Origin: Daucus carota subsp. sativus
Lineage: Eukaryota; Streptophyta; Magnoliopsida; Apiales; Apiaceae
Direction of reading: 5' to 3'
NCBI RefSeq assembly: GCF_001625215.2
Contig: NC_030383.2
Coordinates: forward strand, 50,960,380 to 51,024,379
DNA length: 64,000 nucleotides
Under the pieces are notes generated by a model, which was not told the DNA's origin, ran no database searches, and saw nothing but the letters and a program-made list of their open reading frames with translations. Position 1 is the stretch's first letter. Every line of letters begins with the position of its first letter. Below are positions 44,601 through 57,337 of this stretch, in pieces. Both the position numbers and the translations under genes were made by a program.

Positions 44601-47600
44601 GCCGTCGACTTGAGTTTAATTTGTTTCGCACCTGCCATTGCCCAAGAACTTAGTTGCTCTGATGCCAATGTTAGGAATCCGTTATGCCTCCTCTTTTATG
44701 TCTGTAATGTAAACTTATATATATGTAGGCTGTAGGAGATTATGTAATCAGAATAATATTATAATATTTTTGATGAACCTTGCACACATGACTAGGTGAT
44801 ATTCGAGACCAGACCACCTACTCTCTGCACACAAAACTAGCTTTTTCAGTGTTTTCTAGAGATCACCCACTCTCCACACACATTAATATCTAATTCATGC
44901 CTCTCAAAACCTCTAAACCTTTTTCTATTTATACTGGTACTAAGATGTTATTCGTCCCGACAAATCCTCTCTTTCAGATTTGTAACCGACACAATGCACC
45001 ACTAATTTCTAAGAATCTTCCAGATATATAACGTCAGTGTGTTCTTCATTTTAAATCTTTAATCAAGAACAATGTATATGCTCGACTCAATTAATGTAAA
45101 GGGCCTTCTTAATGATCATTAGTTATTTCTGACAGTAATCTAGGAGTATTGTTAATAAAGAAAAACTAGATTAACAGTGGCCATTGTTGTGAATGAGTCT
45201 GAAATTCTGGTTGATTATGTTAATACTGGTTTTATAAACTTTGGATTAGTATTATTAGGCAATGATGGGTGATTCCTCTCACAGTCCTGCTAATTTTATA
45301 ATTAGTTGTAGTTAACAAAGTAGGTTGGAAGTACTATCAAAATAGTGTAGGATTGAAGGTGTTCAAATTCAATACAAGTAAATACTGTCGATGTTGCCTT
45401 GTTTTCTACTTATCTGATAGTTTTGATCAATTTTAATTCTCATTGTCTTCTTCAACTAGGTTAGACCACTACCTCTTTTTTTCTTGTTTATTAAATTTTT
45501 CATCCACTTATGTAATGCCTTTTGTGTTGCAGTTTACAGATTGGTTTTTATTTTTGTATGGTTATATTGGTAGTCGTCTTCATCTTTTACTAATAGAGAG
45601 CACATAGTGATTTTTTTATCCAGCGTATCATTGGTAGGTTAATACTTCAAGTTACCTTTTAAGTGTAGTCTCCTGCGCAATTGGAAATGGTTTTATTAAG
45701 TATGTGCAACTGTTTTTCATAGTGCATATAGGTTTAGTCATGTACATGTGGTATCACTTGAATAAAATTTTTGCAACAGAGCCACTTCTGTTTGTTGATG
45801 TTGTTTGTAGCTCTTTTTTAGCAGGAAAATTGATTCTTCCTGCCCCTCTTCGCATCTCCCCTGTTTTCCTCCTGTCCCAAGTCATCAATTTCTCCCTGCC
45901 TGAAATTTGTGTTGGATTTTTGTTATCAAAAAAAAATATTTCTGTTGTACTTTCATACTGAAAAGTTCATAAGCAGCGTAGTTACTTGTTGCAGGATACT
46001 TATGCAAACTCAAGTAAGATCTATAGATTGATACCAGGTTCACAGAATGAGAACCAGAGCGGTAATAAGAACACAATCAAGAACAGTGACCAGAAATGGT
46101 GAGAGAGAGAGAGAGAGAGAATTTGTTTTAATTATTACATAACCTAATGTATTGGAAACAAATTGTTTATATAGAACTACAATTGTAACTAACTGACTCA
46201 ACTAACTTTCTGTCAAACTCAAGTTGCCTATTGGGTCTGATTAAAATTTCTTTTCTTTCGCTAAATTGATTTATTAATCAATTCATTATATCTTTTCTAC
46301 ATCATTACTAGAAAGATTTCAGTATGTAATAATTTTCTGATTTTGAAGAAATATATATGGTTTACAATTAAACTTGTTTCAGGCTTGTTATGCTGTTCTC
46401 CAAAGCTGGGTTTCCACAAAGTTCATGACTGGATGGTATATATTCTTCAGAACAAGTTGTTGGAAACTGATTCGCTTCTTCTACTATTGTAACAGACTTT
46501 TATTTTGTTGTTTGCAGTGTCGTTCTCTTTCCTGTAGCAGTTACATTTTTTGTCACATGGTGGTTTATTCAGTTCTTTGATGGTTTCTTCAGTCCCATAT
46601 ATGAGAGACTCGGGGTAGAAATATTTGGTGTGTCTTCAAACTCAAGTTTTAGCAAAGCTTGCAGGATGCAAGTTCTATTTTTGAGGTTTACACAGTATCT
46701 CACATAACGGGATTGATTTATTTTGCTTGAAGTTAGCAATCTACTTTTATTCTTTGAAAATCTGAAAAATGGCCATGGCTATAAATTTATTATCATATAT
46801 AACAAAATATTGGTTATGCATGGCCATATGATAGCATTTTACGGAAGCACATGACTGCAATATACATTCTAGCTTTATAGATTCCCTGGTCACATGACCA
46901 TTATGTTTTTGCTTGGTCTCGTCGTTATCTTCCCATATTGATGGTTATATGCTTATACTGTCACCATCTTCCCATATGATTGTTATATGCTCATACAACA
47001 TTATTCTTTTCATGTTTGCTGCAGGCCTTGGATTCATCACATCTTTGGTATTTATATTCTTTATTGGTATATTTGCTTCTTCGTGGATGGGTTCCACGGT
47101 TTTCTGGTTAGGGGAATGGTTTATAAAAAGAATGCCCTTCATAAATAACATATACTCAGCATCAAAACAAATTAGTGCTGCCATATCTCCAGGCAAGTAT
47201 TTCAAAGTTATATTATTTCTTATTTAAAAGCTGTTTGCTAATGGACCTGGGAATTTGTTCGTGCCATGTATTTTGTGTTTGGTGTACTCAGGGGCCTGAT
47301 ACGAAAATGACACGACATCAATTCGTGTACCCAAAGTCCTCAAACAAACACAAGATGGGTTAAACTTGACACAACAGGACAAGTGTTTCATGTACCTATC
47401 ATGTACATGACACAAAACGGGACAAAAACAAACACGAAAAAGCATGAAAAAGACACGAAATTCAAAAGATAATAAGTCCAATATTCATTCCAGATTGCTA
47501 TTTTGTTTACAGAATAGGTGATTTATAGAATTTACATATAAAATAATATATAACACAAAATATGCTATATTTATTTGAAATATTTATATATGTCGTGTCG

Positions 47601-49762
47601 TGTACCCAAGGGGCAAACCCAAACACAATACTATATTGGGGCTGTTGACTTTCGTGTTCGTTTATTTCCGTGTCGTACACTCGAATGCAAACCCAAACAT
47701 ATAATTCTCATCAGTTTGTCGTGTTGTTTAAAAAGTTGCCTGGTCTAGATGTCAACTTGAACGCACTTTTGTGAACTAATTTGCTAGATATTCAAACAGA
47801 ACACTACTTACGGTTGCAGTTACATAATCAATTCTTTCCAACTTCAAAAGCTTGTATTTGCTGTAAAGATGTATTTTTCCCCTGTAATATTTTCTAAATT
47901 AGGGCATTTTATTCTGCACGATCTGATTAAGGACACAGCTTCTCTTCCGTTTTGTATAAATGATGCTCATACATCTTTACTACATTACAGACCAAAATAC
48001 TACTGCTTTTAAGGAGGTTGCCATCATCCGCCATCCTCGTCTTGGTGAATATGCTTTTGGCTTCATAACGTCAACAGTGGTTCTTCAGGTATGCTGATTT
48101 GGCTGTGCACAAGCTATGAAATGTGCTGCTACTGTTTAAAGTTGAAACTTGTTGTATTCTGTCCGTTTTTTGAATCCTTCTTTGAGCATCCATTGAGGTC
48201 TAGACACTTTCATTGTTTACAAATGGTTGTTTGTTGAAGAATCAAATAATTATCTTGCGTTATAGGCGGTTGAATTAATTTGTTGTGTACGAGTATTTTT
48301 AGCATTTGATGATTACATAATAAACTAGTTTCTTAAGTTATAATGAATAAGTCCTCAAAAGAAACAGGCCACCAGACGAATGTGTATGCATATATTATTG
48401 GCATAATTATACTTTGTTTAAAGTGATAAAACAGCTGGAAAGGTAATCGTCATTGTTTAAAGTGCTAAAACAATTTGAAAGGCTATTGTACCCATCAGAT
48501 TTACTAAGACTAACAGACTACTAAAACCCATCTAAATGCACATGACACATCAAGGGCGACTTGATCTCAGCACTGTATTTCCCGTTTCTTATCAAATGGT
48601 TAAATAGTGCTCCGAATAATCCTGGTAAAAGATTATATACTTCCATCCAGATTCATTTGAAAATCTATCTATCCTTGTGCAGAAAGAAAATGGAGATGAA
48701 GAGCTATGCAGTGTTTTTGTCCCAACAAATCATTTGTACATTGGAGATGTATTTTTGGTCAATTCTGCGGAGATCATAAGACCAAATTTATCTATTAGAG
48801 AAGGCATAGGTTGGTTTTCTGTTGTTCCGACGTTTGTCTTCTATTTCCCCTTCCTTTAATTTTACTTGTTTTCTTTACATAACTAACCACAGACTTAATT
48901 TAGTTTAGGGCACTTGTTTTACTTTCCTTTTTGTCAGAGAAGTACAGTGCAGCATATATAGCCTGCTGAATGTCTCATAGATTTAGTATATTGACAGTGA
49001 GTTGTTTTTTGGAAAGAGAGAAAAGAGGGGGGGGGGGGGGGGGATTGGATTGAGAGCCAGCGAGTGTAGTATGGTTGGCTGCTAGTTGCACGAAGGAGAA
49101 TTGTGTGTGCATTTAAGAGATTTAGAATGAGAGCTATTGAGTGCAGTAGGGTTGGTAGTTGCATGAAGGAGAAGTGTGTGCATTTAAGAGATATAACACC
49201 TACTGTAATTGAGAACTTCTTTGTAGCTATCTGCATTCAAAAGATATAATACCTAATTGGATGATGTATATGGGTAGACTGGTATAAGTTTTTGGCATTG
49301 CCTATTCCACCCTCTAGATTCTCTTCGAGTGATTGTGCATGCTCACAAATACAGGCCATCTTAGATTTTTCAACATGGTAATGTTGCTAGTTGCATGAAG
49401 GATTTTTTTTCTTCTAAATATTGATGAGAAATAGTATTTGAATTTGAGGGTGTATGTGGTTGACAAGAAATTGTTTTTGGTAGTAGGTACGGGGTGTAGT
49501 TATTTTGTACACCCAGACATATATGTACCGACTTAGATTTATACGTTACACTATTACAGTTCGAAAATTTCTACTCCATGTGGAGGATTCTCTCTACTTG
49601 ATTATGCTTATTTAGAACTGCCTTATTAGTGCTAATTTGTACTCATTTGTCCTTTTTTCAGAGATCATAGTTTCGGTGGGAATGTCAATGCCACAGGTTA
49701 TATCACCACTGGAAAGGGTTCGTCGACAGAATGATAGAATTCCTCCGAATGGAATGATCTAG
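41681..49762 (+). CDS. LIKE-COV / COV1 family membrane protein, 261 aa, seven exons
   Basis: Exons 41681-41809, 46383-46435, 46518-46627, 47025-47192, 47991-48088, 48683-48809 and 49662-49762 total 786 nt, and all phases agree. The N-terminus is variable and Ser/Pro/Thr-rich. SWVSTKFMTGC starts the conserved part. Two membrane spans follow at about residues 60-80 (VVLFPVAVTFFVTWWFI) and 98-120 (GFITSLVFIFFIGIFASSW), then LGEWFIKRMPFINNIYSASK, EVAIIRHPRLGEYAFGFITS, VFVPTNHLYIGDVFLVN and RPNLSIREGIEIIVSVGMSM. The family (DUF502) includes Arabidopsis COV1, a Golgi-associated protein that restrains vascular differentiation. Intron 4 is GC-AG (CCAG|GCAAGT at 47193). Intron 1 (4,573 bp) contains an LTR retroelement. 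No coding defects are seen, so it is probably functional. Confidence 0.95.
43285..45106 (-). mobile_element. Nonautonomous LTR retrotransposon in intron 1 of the LIKE-COV gene
   Basis: Two degenerate direct repeats, 43285-43685 and 44669-45106, share TGTT-GGAA at one end, ATTCATGCCTCTCAAA, ATTCGTCCC-ACAAATCCTCTC and AAAGGGCCT at the other. The 5-bp duplication TCTTA flanks the whole (43280-43284 and 45107-45111). On the minus strand a primer-binding site TGGCATCAGAGCAACT follows the upstream LTR (44667-44652). A purine-rich tract in GAGGACAAGGTTTGAG precedes the downstream one. The 1-kb interior keeps a gag-like scrap (LELPVFKDDNPEGEDLIAES) suggesting Ty3/gypsy origin, and no pol. It is an old insertion lying in reverse orientation to the host gene. 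Confidence 0.82.
46101..46120. repeat. GA microsatellite in intron 1
   Basis: About ten GA units lie in the first intron of the LIKE-COV gene, about 260 bp before exon 2. Confidence 0.9.
47289..47742. repeat. CACGAC-rich insertion in intron 4, possible hAT element
   Basis: The stretch starts CAGGGGCCTGATACG and ends with the inverse of CAGGCAAC. It is rich in GACACGAC, ACACGAAA and GTCGTGTCGTGT motifs near both ends. Flanking 8-mers do not match, so the ends or class are uncertain. It lies in intron 4 of the LIKE-COV gene. Confidence 0.4.
49027..49043. repeat. 17-bp poly-G tract in intron 6
   Basis: A run of 17 G follows a GA-rich stretch in the last intron of the LIKE-COV gene. Confidence 0.85.
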
Positions 49763-52700
49763 GAGAAGCATCCACTGGGCTGAATTCATTTATTTGTTTT
49801 ACCTCGTGTATATGTCTAAATGGTGTAAAGAGAGGAAGTAAAATTTGTGTCTGGTTTGTGTTGGTTGTATACAATCGGCCTAAGTTGTATCTATCCCGGA
49901 GATTATGGAAAGCGTGGTGACTTAGATAGTTTTAGCTATTTTTGTTGTATTTCTTATTTTGTAACCTTTCCTTTTGATCACTTTATTAAAAGGTAGATTA
50001 ATTCTGTGATCAGCAGTGTGGCACAACCATCATGTATGAACTTTCTCCAGGTTGTATATTTATATGATATTTTAGAAAACTGTTTTAATAAATTGTCAAG
50101 GCCAAGTTATCTAATTTCAACTCAGCTTCTCAGGCGAGAGTTTGTCCCAGCCTGTAGTAAACATAGTTGCAGTGCTTTTGTAGGCCCAGCCTCATTCGTA
50201 ATCATCTAATTATTGAAGTTAATTTCTGACTTGTATGGTGTATATTTATCTGAGTTCATAAAAATGTGTATAATTAGTTTAAAAGTTAATTTGGAGTTTG
50301 TGATTTTATATTACAGTATATGTGTAATAACTACCGCAGGTGTGTAGTAAATCACTCTACATCAGCCTCACCACTCTACATCAGCCTCACTAATTTCTCC
50401 TCTCATCTTTAGAAAAATCATTTTGTAAAATTTTGTTAACATCAAAATATGAACATATCAGAGGAATAAAAAATGAGCATACGATTTCATAAAAAAAATT
50501 GCAAAAGATATATAAAAGAATAACAAAATGCTCATCATAATAATAATAAATGATGTTGCCAACAATATAACAATACTGTTCAACAAACACGAAGACAAAC
50601 GGCAAAATTACGACTTGACCAAAAGGACGAGACTAGAGGTTAGTACTGCACAAATAATTTTGCATTAAAGATTAATATAATTTCATATTTTATTTTTAAT
50701 TAATTTGAAATTATGATTTATTATTAGTAAATAAATTTTTTCATCATTTTGAATATATTAAGAATAAAATTTTATAAAACAATTAAAAAGATTCCGCTCA
50801 TTGCACAGGATATAAGTAAATAAAATAATTATGAAATATTCGCTGAAGTAATCTAAAAGATCATTTAGTATAAAATATTAATTTAGGCAAAAAAATAATA
50901 ATGGCTAGCAAGAAATTTAGATTTAAGAACAAGAAATGATTGTGTTGCAAAAATGCAAAAATGGTGTACAAACTTAACAAATACTTCAATAACAACTAGA
51001 ATTTTTTTATAATCAATTTCAAGCGGCAGCGGAATAATGAGAAATAACAGGTAAATGTCGAGAATACATTAGAGTGAACTTTGCTGAATAGTAATTAAAA
51101 TAATGATATGTATGAAAGGAGAGATGTGATAATAATTTAAATAATAATAAGTATTTGAATATATAATTATATTAAATAATTAGTGGAGAAAAAAAAGAGA
51201 ATAGAATTTTCCTAAAACTCATTTCTGTACAAGGACAAAGAGGAGCTGAGTATAAATACCGGAGTCCTTAAGTGCAATTGTAGATAACAATATCATAAAG
51301 CGTTAATTATGTCATTGACAAATATTTAATCCCACTTACATCATAAATTTAAATTAAAATCACATTATATTAATTTTAGAATTTTCTTTTAGAATTTTTA
51401 TAATGTGAAAAGTTGACTATTAATTAAAGTCTTTGTCAATAAGTATATCTTATCTTTCTTGCTACATTTTTTGTAACCAAATATGTTAATTTATTTTCAG
51501 TCCGGGTAAGTTTTAAAAACTCGGTCAATCAGTGGTCCCTGAGCTCAGCATATACTAGGGATTTGAGTGCTGCCGTTAAAGATGAAACCAGAACGTTACA
51601 TATGAAGCTATTGGCTAGTCAATCAACCAAAGGCATAGCCAAACTACTAACTTTTGCTAATCGAACCATGTTTCTCTATACTTCCATATCTTTTCTTTTT
51701 GCCCATAGTATTGTCTCAGAAATAAATATCTTATTTCTATTATATATATTACTTAAAAACAAAATATTTATTATTATAAAATTAGAAATACTACTTTGGA
51801 ACTCCTCCGATCTTATTTGTAAATAAGTAAAACAAAATATAATTATTTGTGGAAATAAACTCTTATATTATAAAATTCATTTTACCAAATAAAACCTCTT
51901 TTAGTATATAATTTGTGCAATTAAGGTTTCAAAAGTATAATCATCTAAAAGAAATTCACGTAATTAAAAGGAAGGGTGCAATTCCAACATTTTTTTGGTT
52001 TTTCTTAATATAATAATTTTAAAATTTTACCACATATCAATTGTAACAAACTTTTTATTCATATTTCTTATTATGAAAAGTATATATACAAATTGGCAAA
52101 TAAGAATAAGTGGGAAAATTTTAAGGATTGAAAAATGAATGATGAGCTTCGTGATTTGTAATTACTCTAATATGTCGGATATCAAACCAGTCTTATGAAA
52201 TGTCTACGTACTTTTATCGGATTGTAAAAAATCAAGTCAAAAAATATAATTTGAAAATGCCCTTTATATAAAGATCTCGGATATTACAAATAAGTTAGAA
52301 CTTGCGTTTGAAATATGATAGACCTTAGTTTTGATCATTTTCACGAGTCATTGATGATTATCTAGGTAGATATTCATTTCTGAAGAATAGAATCTGATTA
52401 GAATTTTGAAATTCTGGACTTCCCTAGTTGATCTCTAGTTAGATTAGGAATCCAGTCACGGACATAGATGGAGATGGGGAGAAGTTTTTATATTTTATTT
52501 GGAATCGTGTCTAATGTGAATGTATAGTGGGCTTTTTCTATCTTTAATTAATTAACTATGAAATTAAATATTAGCTAATAAATTATAAACTCGGCCTTTC
52601 AAGCTAGATATTTATTCAGTTCGGGCCTTTGAAATCTAATCCAGACAAAGTTACGAAAGTTTAATAATATCTCATCATGCAAACATACAGTTGTGACATA

Positions 52701-54227
52701 AAACTCACATGAAGTTCAAATATAATTTCATAAATTATTTTATATATATTTTTAATATAAATTTTTAGATTAAACTTTTATTTAGAAATAAGTTTTTTAA
52801 AAATTAATCATAAAATTATTTTTTTATAGAAAACTAAAATACGCACCAATTAATAAACAATTATATTAAAATGAGTAGGACGAAACAAGTAGCATTTAGT
52901 TTAACTCGGTTTGTTTAGGAGTGATGTTAAAAATTATTATGTTGTCTAAAGAAATGCCGGTAAAAAAAGTGTTGTAAGAATCACATAGATGTTTGGTAAT
53001 TTTTTTTAGTATTTAAATATTTTGAGTTATTATAATAGAATAAATGATGTTTATGATAGCTTTGATAGTGAAATTTAGTGAAATTTATGATAACTTTCCG
53101 TAAAAGTTGAAATGCAATTTTACAAACATAGAAGGACATGCTTTGAGAAATTTTGAGTTAAAAGTTGTCATTCATAAAAACTGTTTTTAAATTTACGATA
53201 CAATTTTTCACCAGATTTTCAGTAAAAGCTATTATTGCTGCAGCAACCATTCCAACATATCATACTTGTCAATGTCAACCCAATGTTATATAATTTGAAA
53301 TATATGTGCTGTTTATTTGAGTTTAAAATCGATTCCACGGTTTATAAATGAGAAACAATTTATTCATATTATTTGTGTAAAAAAGTTATAAGTTAACTTC
53401 AGACTTTTAAGACTGAATCTGAAAAGTTGAATATGCCAATTTTTTCTTTTTTCGAAAAGATGCCAACTTTTTTTAGTTACTAATTTTATTTTTAAAATGT
53501 GGTTTTATAAAAGTTTAAAAGATGATTTTCAATTTTTTTTAATATATTATTATATATTAATAATTTTTATACCCGATAAATCATAAAATACAAAAAAAAA
53601 TCCAAATATATTAATTAAAAATTACTTTTCATTTATAAATAACTTCTTATTAATAAATAATAAATATTTTATTTAAACTATATTAAGAGGCCCAATAAAT
53701 TCGACCTCTAGTTAACCAAATATTGAATCCGAAATATAATGGACGTTTGTTTACCAAAAGCACCTTCTGCTTCCGCTTTTCTTGACCCGTGTAAATAACT
53801 AAAAACACTTTTTAAGAAGTTGAGAGTGCTAGTATTTTTTTAGAGCTTTCACTTCTTTGTCTAATACTTCATGAACTTGTTTGTTTCTTATTTATAATCT
53901 TTTTTTTTTTAATTTAAATAAAAAAATCACTTTTTCCTTTAAACAGGCCAAATAACCCCATAAACCGGAGCAGTTCCTTAAAAGTCTCGTACGGGTACAC
54001 TGAACGAAATTGAGCGGGACAAGTCCATGTGAGTCTGACAGCGGAATCACTAGTACATGCAGGAACGTCAGAAACATGTTAGGTCCAAAACCGGCTACAC
54101 TAAAATAATGTATTAAAGGAGTCCACATTCCAATTACTTGTTGCGCACAAAGTAACGCCGACCTTATCCAATTCATCACTTAAAAAATTAAATGATAAAT
54201 CACATCTTATCCTCGTCAATGATTGTG
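49763..54227. other. Gene-poor AT-rich interval
   Basis: The first few hundred bases are the 3' UTR of the LIKE-COV gene. The rest is very AT-rich, and ORFs such as 51563-51826 and 53892-54179 show no motifs. I see no paired terminal repeats. Confidence 0.45.
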
Positions 54228-54236
54228 TATATATAT
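54228..54236 (+). promoter_or_regulatory. TATA box of the 54301 small gene
   Basis: TATATATAT lies about 70 bp before ATG 54301, followed by a C/A-rich leader (CTCTCCACATCAC, CAACAATCAAC). This is a typical plant promoter layout. Confidence 0.55.
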
Positions 54237-54300
54237 CTCTCCACATCACTTGTGCTCTAGTATATCACAACAATCAACAAATATAAGAAGATTTTATTCA

Positions 54301-54513
54301 ATGGCAGATATAGCTATGTTACTAGCTGAGGAGTACGAGAAGATGATGAAGAAGAAAAGCCAAGAGATTGAGGTGTTCCGCAAGATTGAAGATGGGTATT
54401 CTTGGATTAAAGTTAGATTCCAAGGAGATTATCAAAGTGATAACAAGGTGTTGGGTCTGAATCCTAAGTCTCAAATTGCTGTGGCTGCTGTTTCTGGCTT
54501 CTTCTCTGCTTGA
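54301..54513 (+). CDS. Small protein of 70 aa, unrecognised
   Basis: The ORF reads MADIAMLLAEEYEKMMKKK, SQEIEVFRKIEDGYSWIKV, then PKSQIAVAAVSGFFSA to the stop. It has an acidic/basic helical N-terminal half and a hydrophobic small-residue tail ending FFSA. There is no signal peptide, membrane span or cysteine. A TATA box and leader precede it, the ATG context is good (TTCAATGGC), and a T-rich stretch follows the stop, so it looks like a real intronless gene. I do not recognise the family. The nearest neighbours are far away and give no hint. Confidence 0.65.
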   Translation: MADIAMLLAEEYEKMMKKKSQEIEVFRKIEDGYSWIKVRFQGDYQSDNKVLGLNPKSQIAVAAVSGFFSA

Positions 54514-55309
54514 GATTCCAGTTTTTTTTTTTTTCCCCTTTGATGTATATGTTCATGTGTGTGTATATTGCTAATATATGTTGATATACTTATTTCTCAT
54601 TTCTGCTCTATCTTCAGGACAATGCAGTGAAATTAAGTAGTTGCAACTGACGTTGTTTTGTTGGTTTATCATACATAATAATGGAAATGTATTCTACACT
54701 TTCTAACAAAAAAGAGTAAATTCCTATATTCATATTCAAAGTTCGAGCACCTCGTTTGAGTTCAATAATTTCACACATTTGGGAATAAAAGTAGTCGGAC
54801 TGAGTTTCTATTTTTTTTTCTGTAATCTCAGAAGTTAATAAATTGAATATATACAAATAATAAAAAAATGTATAGATTATATTTATTATAATAAAAAATG
54901 AGTTTGAGTTGAGCAAGTTTTCAGGTTATATACTTAGTTAGCAGGGCTCGGAGATCCGATTCATGCTAAAGTTTGGCGTGTATTAAGAGCAGAGCCAATT
55001 TTTTGTAGGACGAGAATTCGAGTGGCGTTTGATGCTAATCAGGTATTTTGTAAGAGGATATAAAATTAGGAACTAAAATTTGAGTGGAATATTTGGAGTT
55101 TATATAATTGAAGACGGGATTTTATGGCCAAGTCCTTCCTTCCAACTCACAAGCAGTTGGAGTTGGTTCAAAATCATGCTTGAGTCTACTTCTGTATTGT
55201 ATGCCTCCGAGCATTGTATACTTCAATTTATTGATAATCATATTAAACTCTGTTCGGCCATCGATGCTAATCAACTAATGCTAGAGCATCAAATGCCTCC
55301 ATAATATGA
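54514..55309. other. 3' flank of the small gene, no further gene seen
   Basis: T-rich 3' flank followed by AT-rich sequence. Short ORFs here have no recognisable product. Confidence 0.4.
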
Positions 55310-56165
55310 ACACATTTTTGTTGTCAAAGGTGAGCTCCTGTGGTATCCTCCATTGTTCCAAAATCCACGCAAGTCTTTATAGATCTTCCAAATATCATAT
55401 AAATTCTTTTCAGAATGATAAATGAAACACGTATCAAGACACACAAAGATAATAAAACATAACACAGTGATATCCCATAGACAGAACTTGTTATACAATC
55501 TTTGCAAAAACCAACAATACAATACGTGCGTTTGTGTGTGCGTGACAAAACAATAAAAGCAAGGAGACAAAGCAGAACGAAGGATATAAGAACGGAATCC
55601 GAGTCCAGTGCGTAACTGTCTCCTTAAAGCGTATTTCGCCCTTACCGTATGTGATGAATGATCGCCTCCCAGGATAAAACGGATTGACGATGCGAGAAGC
55701 ACCTTCGACGAACCAGAACAAGGCTGAGAACTATAATGAATATATATAGGCAATGCAAGACTTTTGCTGCATTCGTGTCCGCAGGTCGCACACGCGGAAA
55801 AACCCGAGGCTTGCGAAGCCACGAGATTTGCCTCGAAATCCCACAATTTGCACCCCCCTGCGCGCACATAGGTGGTGGAGCATAACACACTAACACAAGT
55901 TAAACACTACAAGAGTGTTCTACTATATAAGGCCATTGAAGGCCCATATTCCTTTCTATGTGGGATACTAGCTCTCTTTTCCAATTTTCCACTACCAAGG
56001 AAGCAACTTTGGATCATCACAACTCATCCATTCCTTAGTCGTTTTGAGTGAATAAACATGCATTGGAAAGCTCTTTCGGAGGAGAACATAATCCAAGCAT
56101 AACCCGCCACGAGCACGTAGCCGAGCCTCACTCAAATTTGTGCTCAAAATGACAAACTTCCAACA
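55310..56165 (-). repeat. Possible solo LTR (copia type)
   Basis: The minus strand starts TGTTGGAAGTTTGTC at 56165 and contains CCCACAT, a TATATAGTAGAACACTC promoter-like box (near 55930) and a long, less AT-rich transcribed-looking tract downstream. This is how plant copia LTRs look. The other end near 55310 is not defined, and no matching second LTR or target duplication was found. ORFs in this tract (for example 55289-55888) have no protein motifs. Confidence 0.4.
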
Positions 56166-56605
56166 ACAACGTTGATATTAAGGTATTCAATAAGATCTTA
56201 TCCAGAAAAAAATAGATTTGGATTTTACTCAAAGACTGGTAAAATAGAAGAGTGGATAAGAGAGCGAAAGAGGTTAACTGGTAAGGAAGATGGAAGGCGG
56301 AGAAATGATAGCTGAAATCCTAACTACGATAATCGACTCTCAAAACGAAGAGAAGAGTTAACTCTGTACAAAAGTGTTTTGGACTTAATTCTCTTGCTCT
56401 TGGAAAAAAAACACCGGCGGACAGCTGAGAGTATGATTCACTAGTAGTATAGAATTTCACAATTAAAATTCAACTAGAAGCATTCCATTAAAAAAGATGT
56501 TGTAGTAATAATTAGTTAACTACCGCTACTACAAAAAATGTATATCTAGATCATAAGGAGTCCGGTTCTACGGCCAGGCTTGCAAGTTTAAAGCCTTAAT
56601 AAATT

Positions 56606-57100
56606 TTAAAGAGGTACTACTACCGCTGATCTGGTGAAGAAAAGTCGATGTACAGTTGACAGTAACATCAACATCTCCTCCTTGCTCCCAAAATGAACCT
56701 GACTATCATGTTGTCGGCGATACCTAGCTACAATTCTCTCCGGCAGCGCGCTTGTCCGACAAAGCGGACATGATGGACGATCCTGTCGAAACCATGTGTC
56801 GAGGCAGTGTTTGTGGAAACTATGATTGCATTGCTTCACTTTCCTAATAACTTGTCCATTTTCGAATGTTGACAAGCAAACAGAGCATTCCTCTGACTCA
56901 TCATTCACCGCGGATTTGTAATGGCTAATTGGATTTTTCGTATCAATAAGATTAAGAAACTGCGTGGAGGTTAGCGGATGATAGAAATATAAGATTCGAG
57001 GGATGGAGCGAATAAAAAGGTATAGTGCGAGAAAGAGAACAGTTACGATAATGATTGTGATAGTGAAGAGGTTCTGAAAGAAACGAATAATTTTGGCCAT
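56606..57100 (-). CDS. Membrane-anchored RING-H2 E3 ubiquitin ligase (paralog 1), 164 aa
   Basis: This is an intronless minus-strand ORF from MAKIIRFFQNLFT. Residues 10-35 form one hydrophobic membrane span. The RING-H2 domain is Cys72-x2-Cys75-x15-Cys91-x-His93-x2-His96-x2-Cys99-x11-Cys111-x2-Cys114 (CNHSFHKHCLDTW), complete with the Trp that contacts E2 enzymes. After it comes a conserved tail (LPERIVARYRRQ). Plant RING-H2 proteins of this size (ATL/RHA2-like) recruit E2 enzymes to ubiquitinate targets at membranes. Substrates are unknown. The paralog at 60731-61222 lies 3.6 kb upstream in the same orientation, so the pair arose by tandem duplication. The start is the first ATG before the membrane span. 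Confidence 0.92.
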   Translation of the reverse strand: MAKIIRFFQNLFTITIIIVTVLFLALYLFIRSIPRILYFYHPLTSTQFLNLIDTKNPISHYKSAVNDESEECSVCLSTFENGQVIRKVKQCNHSFHKHCLDTWFRQDRPSCPLCRTSALPERIVARYRRQHDSQVHFGSKEEMLMLLSTVHRLFFTRSAVVVPL

Positions 57101-57337
57101 GGCTTGGAGAATATGTTGGAAGTTTGAGTATGTAAAGGAGGAAATGTCTCATTTGACAGTCGTGCGAGAAATGGAATTAAGGCGGCCGCCCCCGGCGGCA
57201 GTACATTTGATTTAAACTGCACAAGGTTGAATTTTATGTGCCTTACTTTTTGGTTTTCATTCATTCCCCAACTTGGGGCGTGCTTGGCTAACCAGCTACC
57301 CGCTTCTTTTCTGGGTACTCCCTCGGTCTCTTGTTGC

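Noticed and set aside
53892..54179. 95-codon minus-strand ORF
   Set aside because: No motif, leucine/phenylalanine-rich AT-driven composition, no splice or promoter support.
55289..55896. Overlapping minus-strand ORFs as a gene
   Set aside because: Three overlapping frames without motif; context is better explained as an LTR-like transcribed tract.
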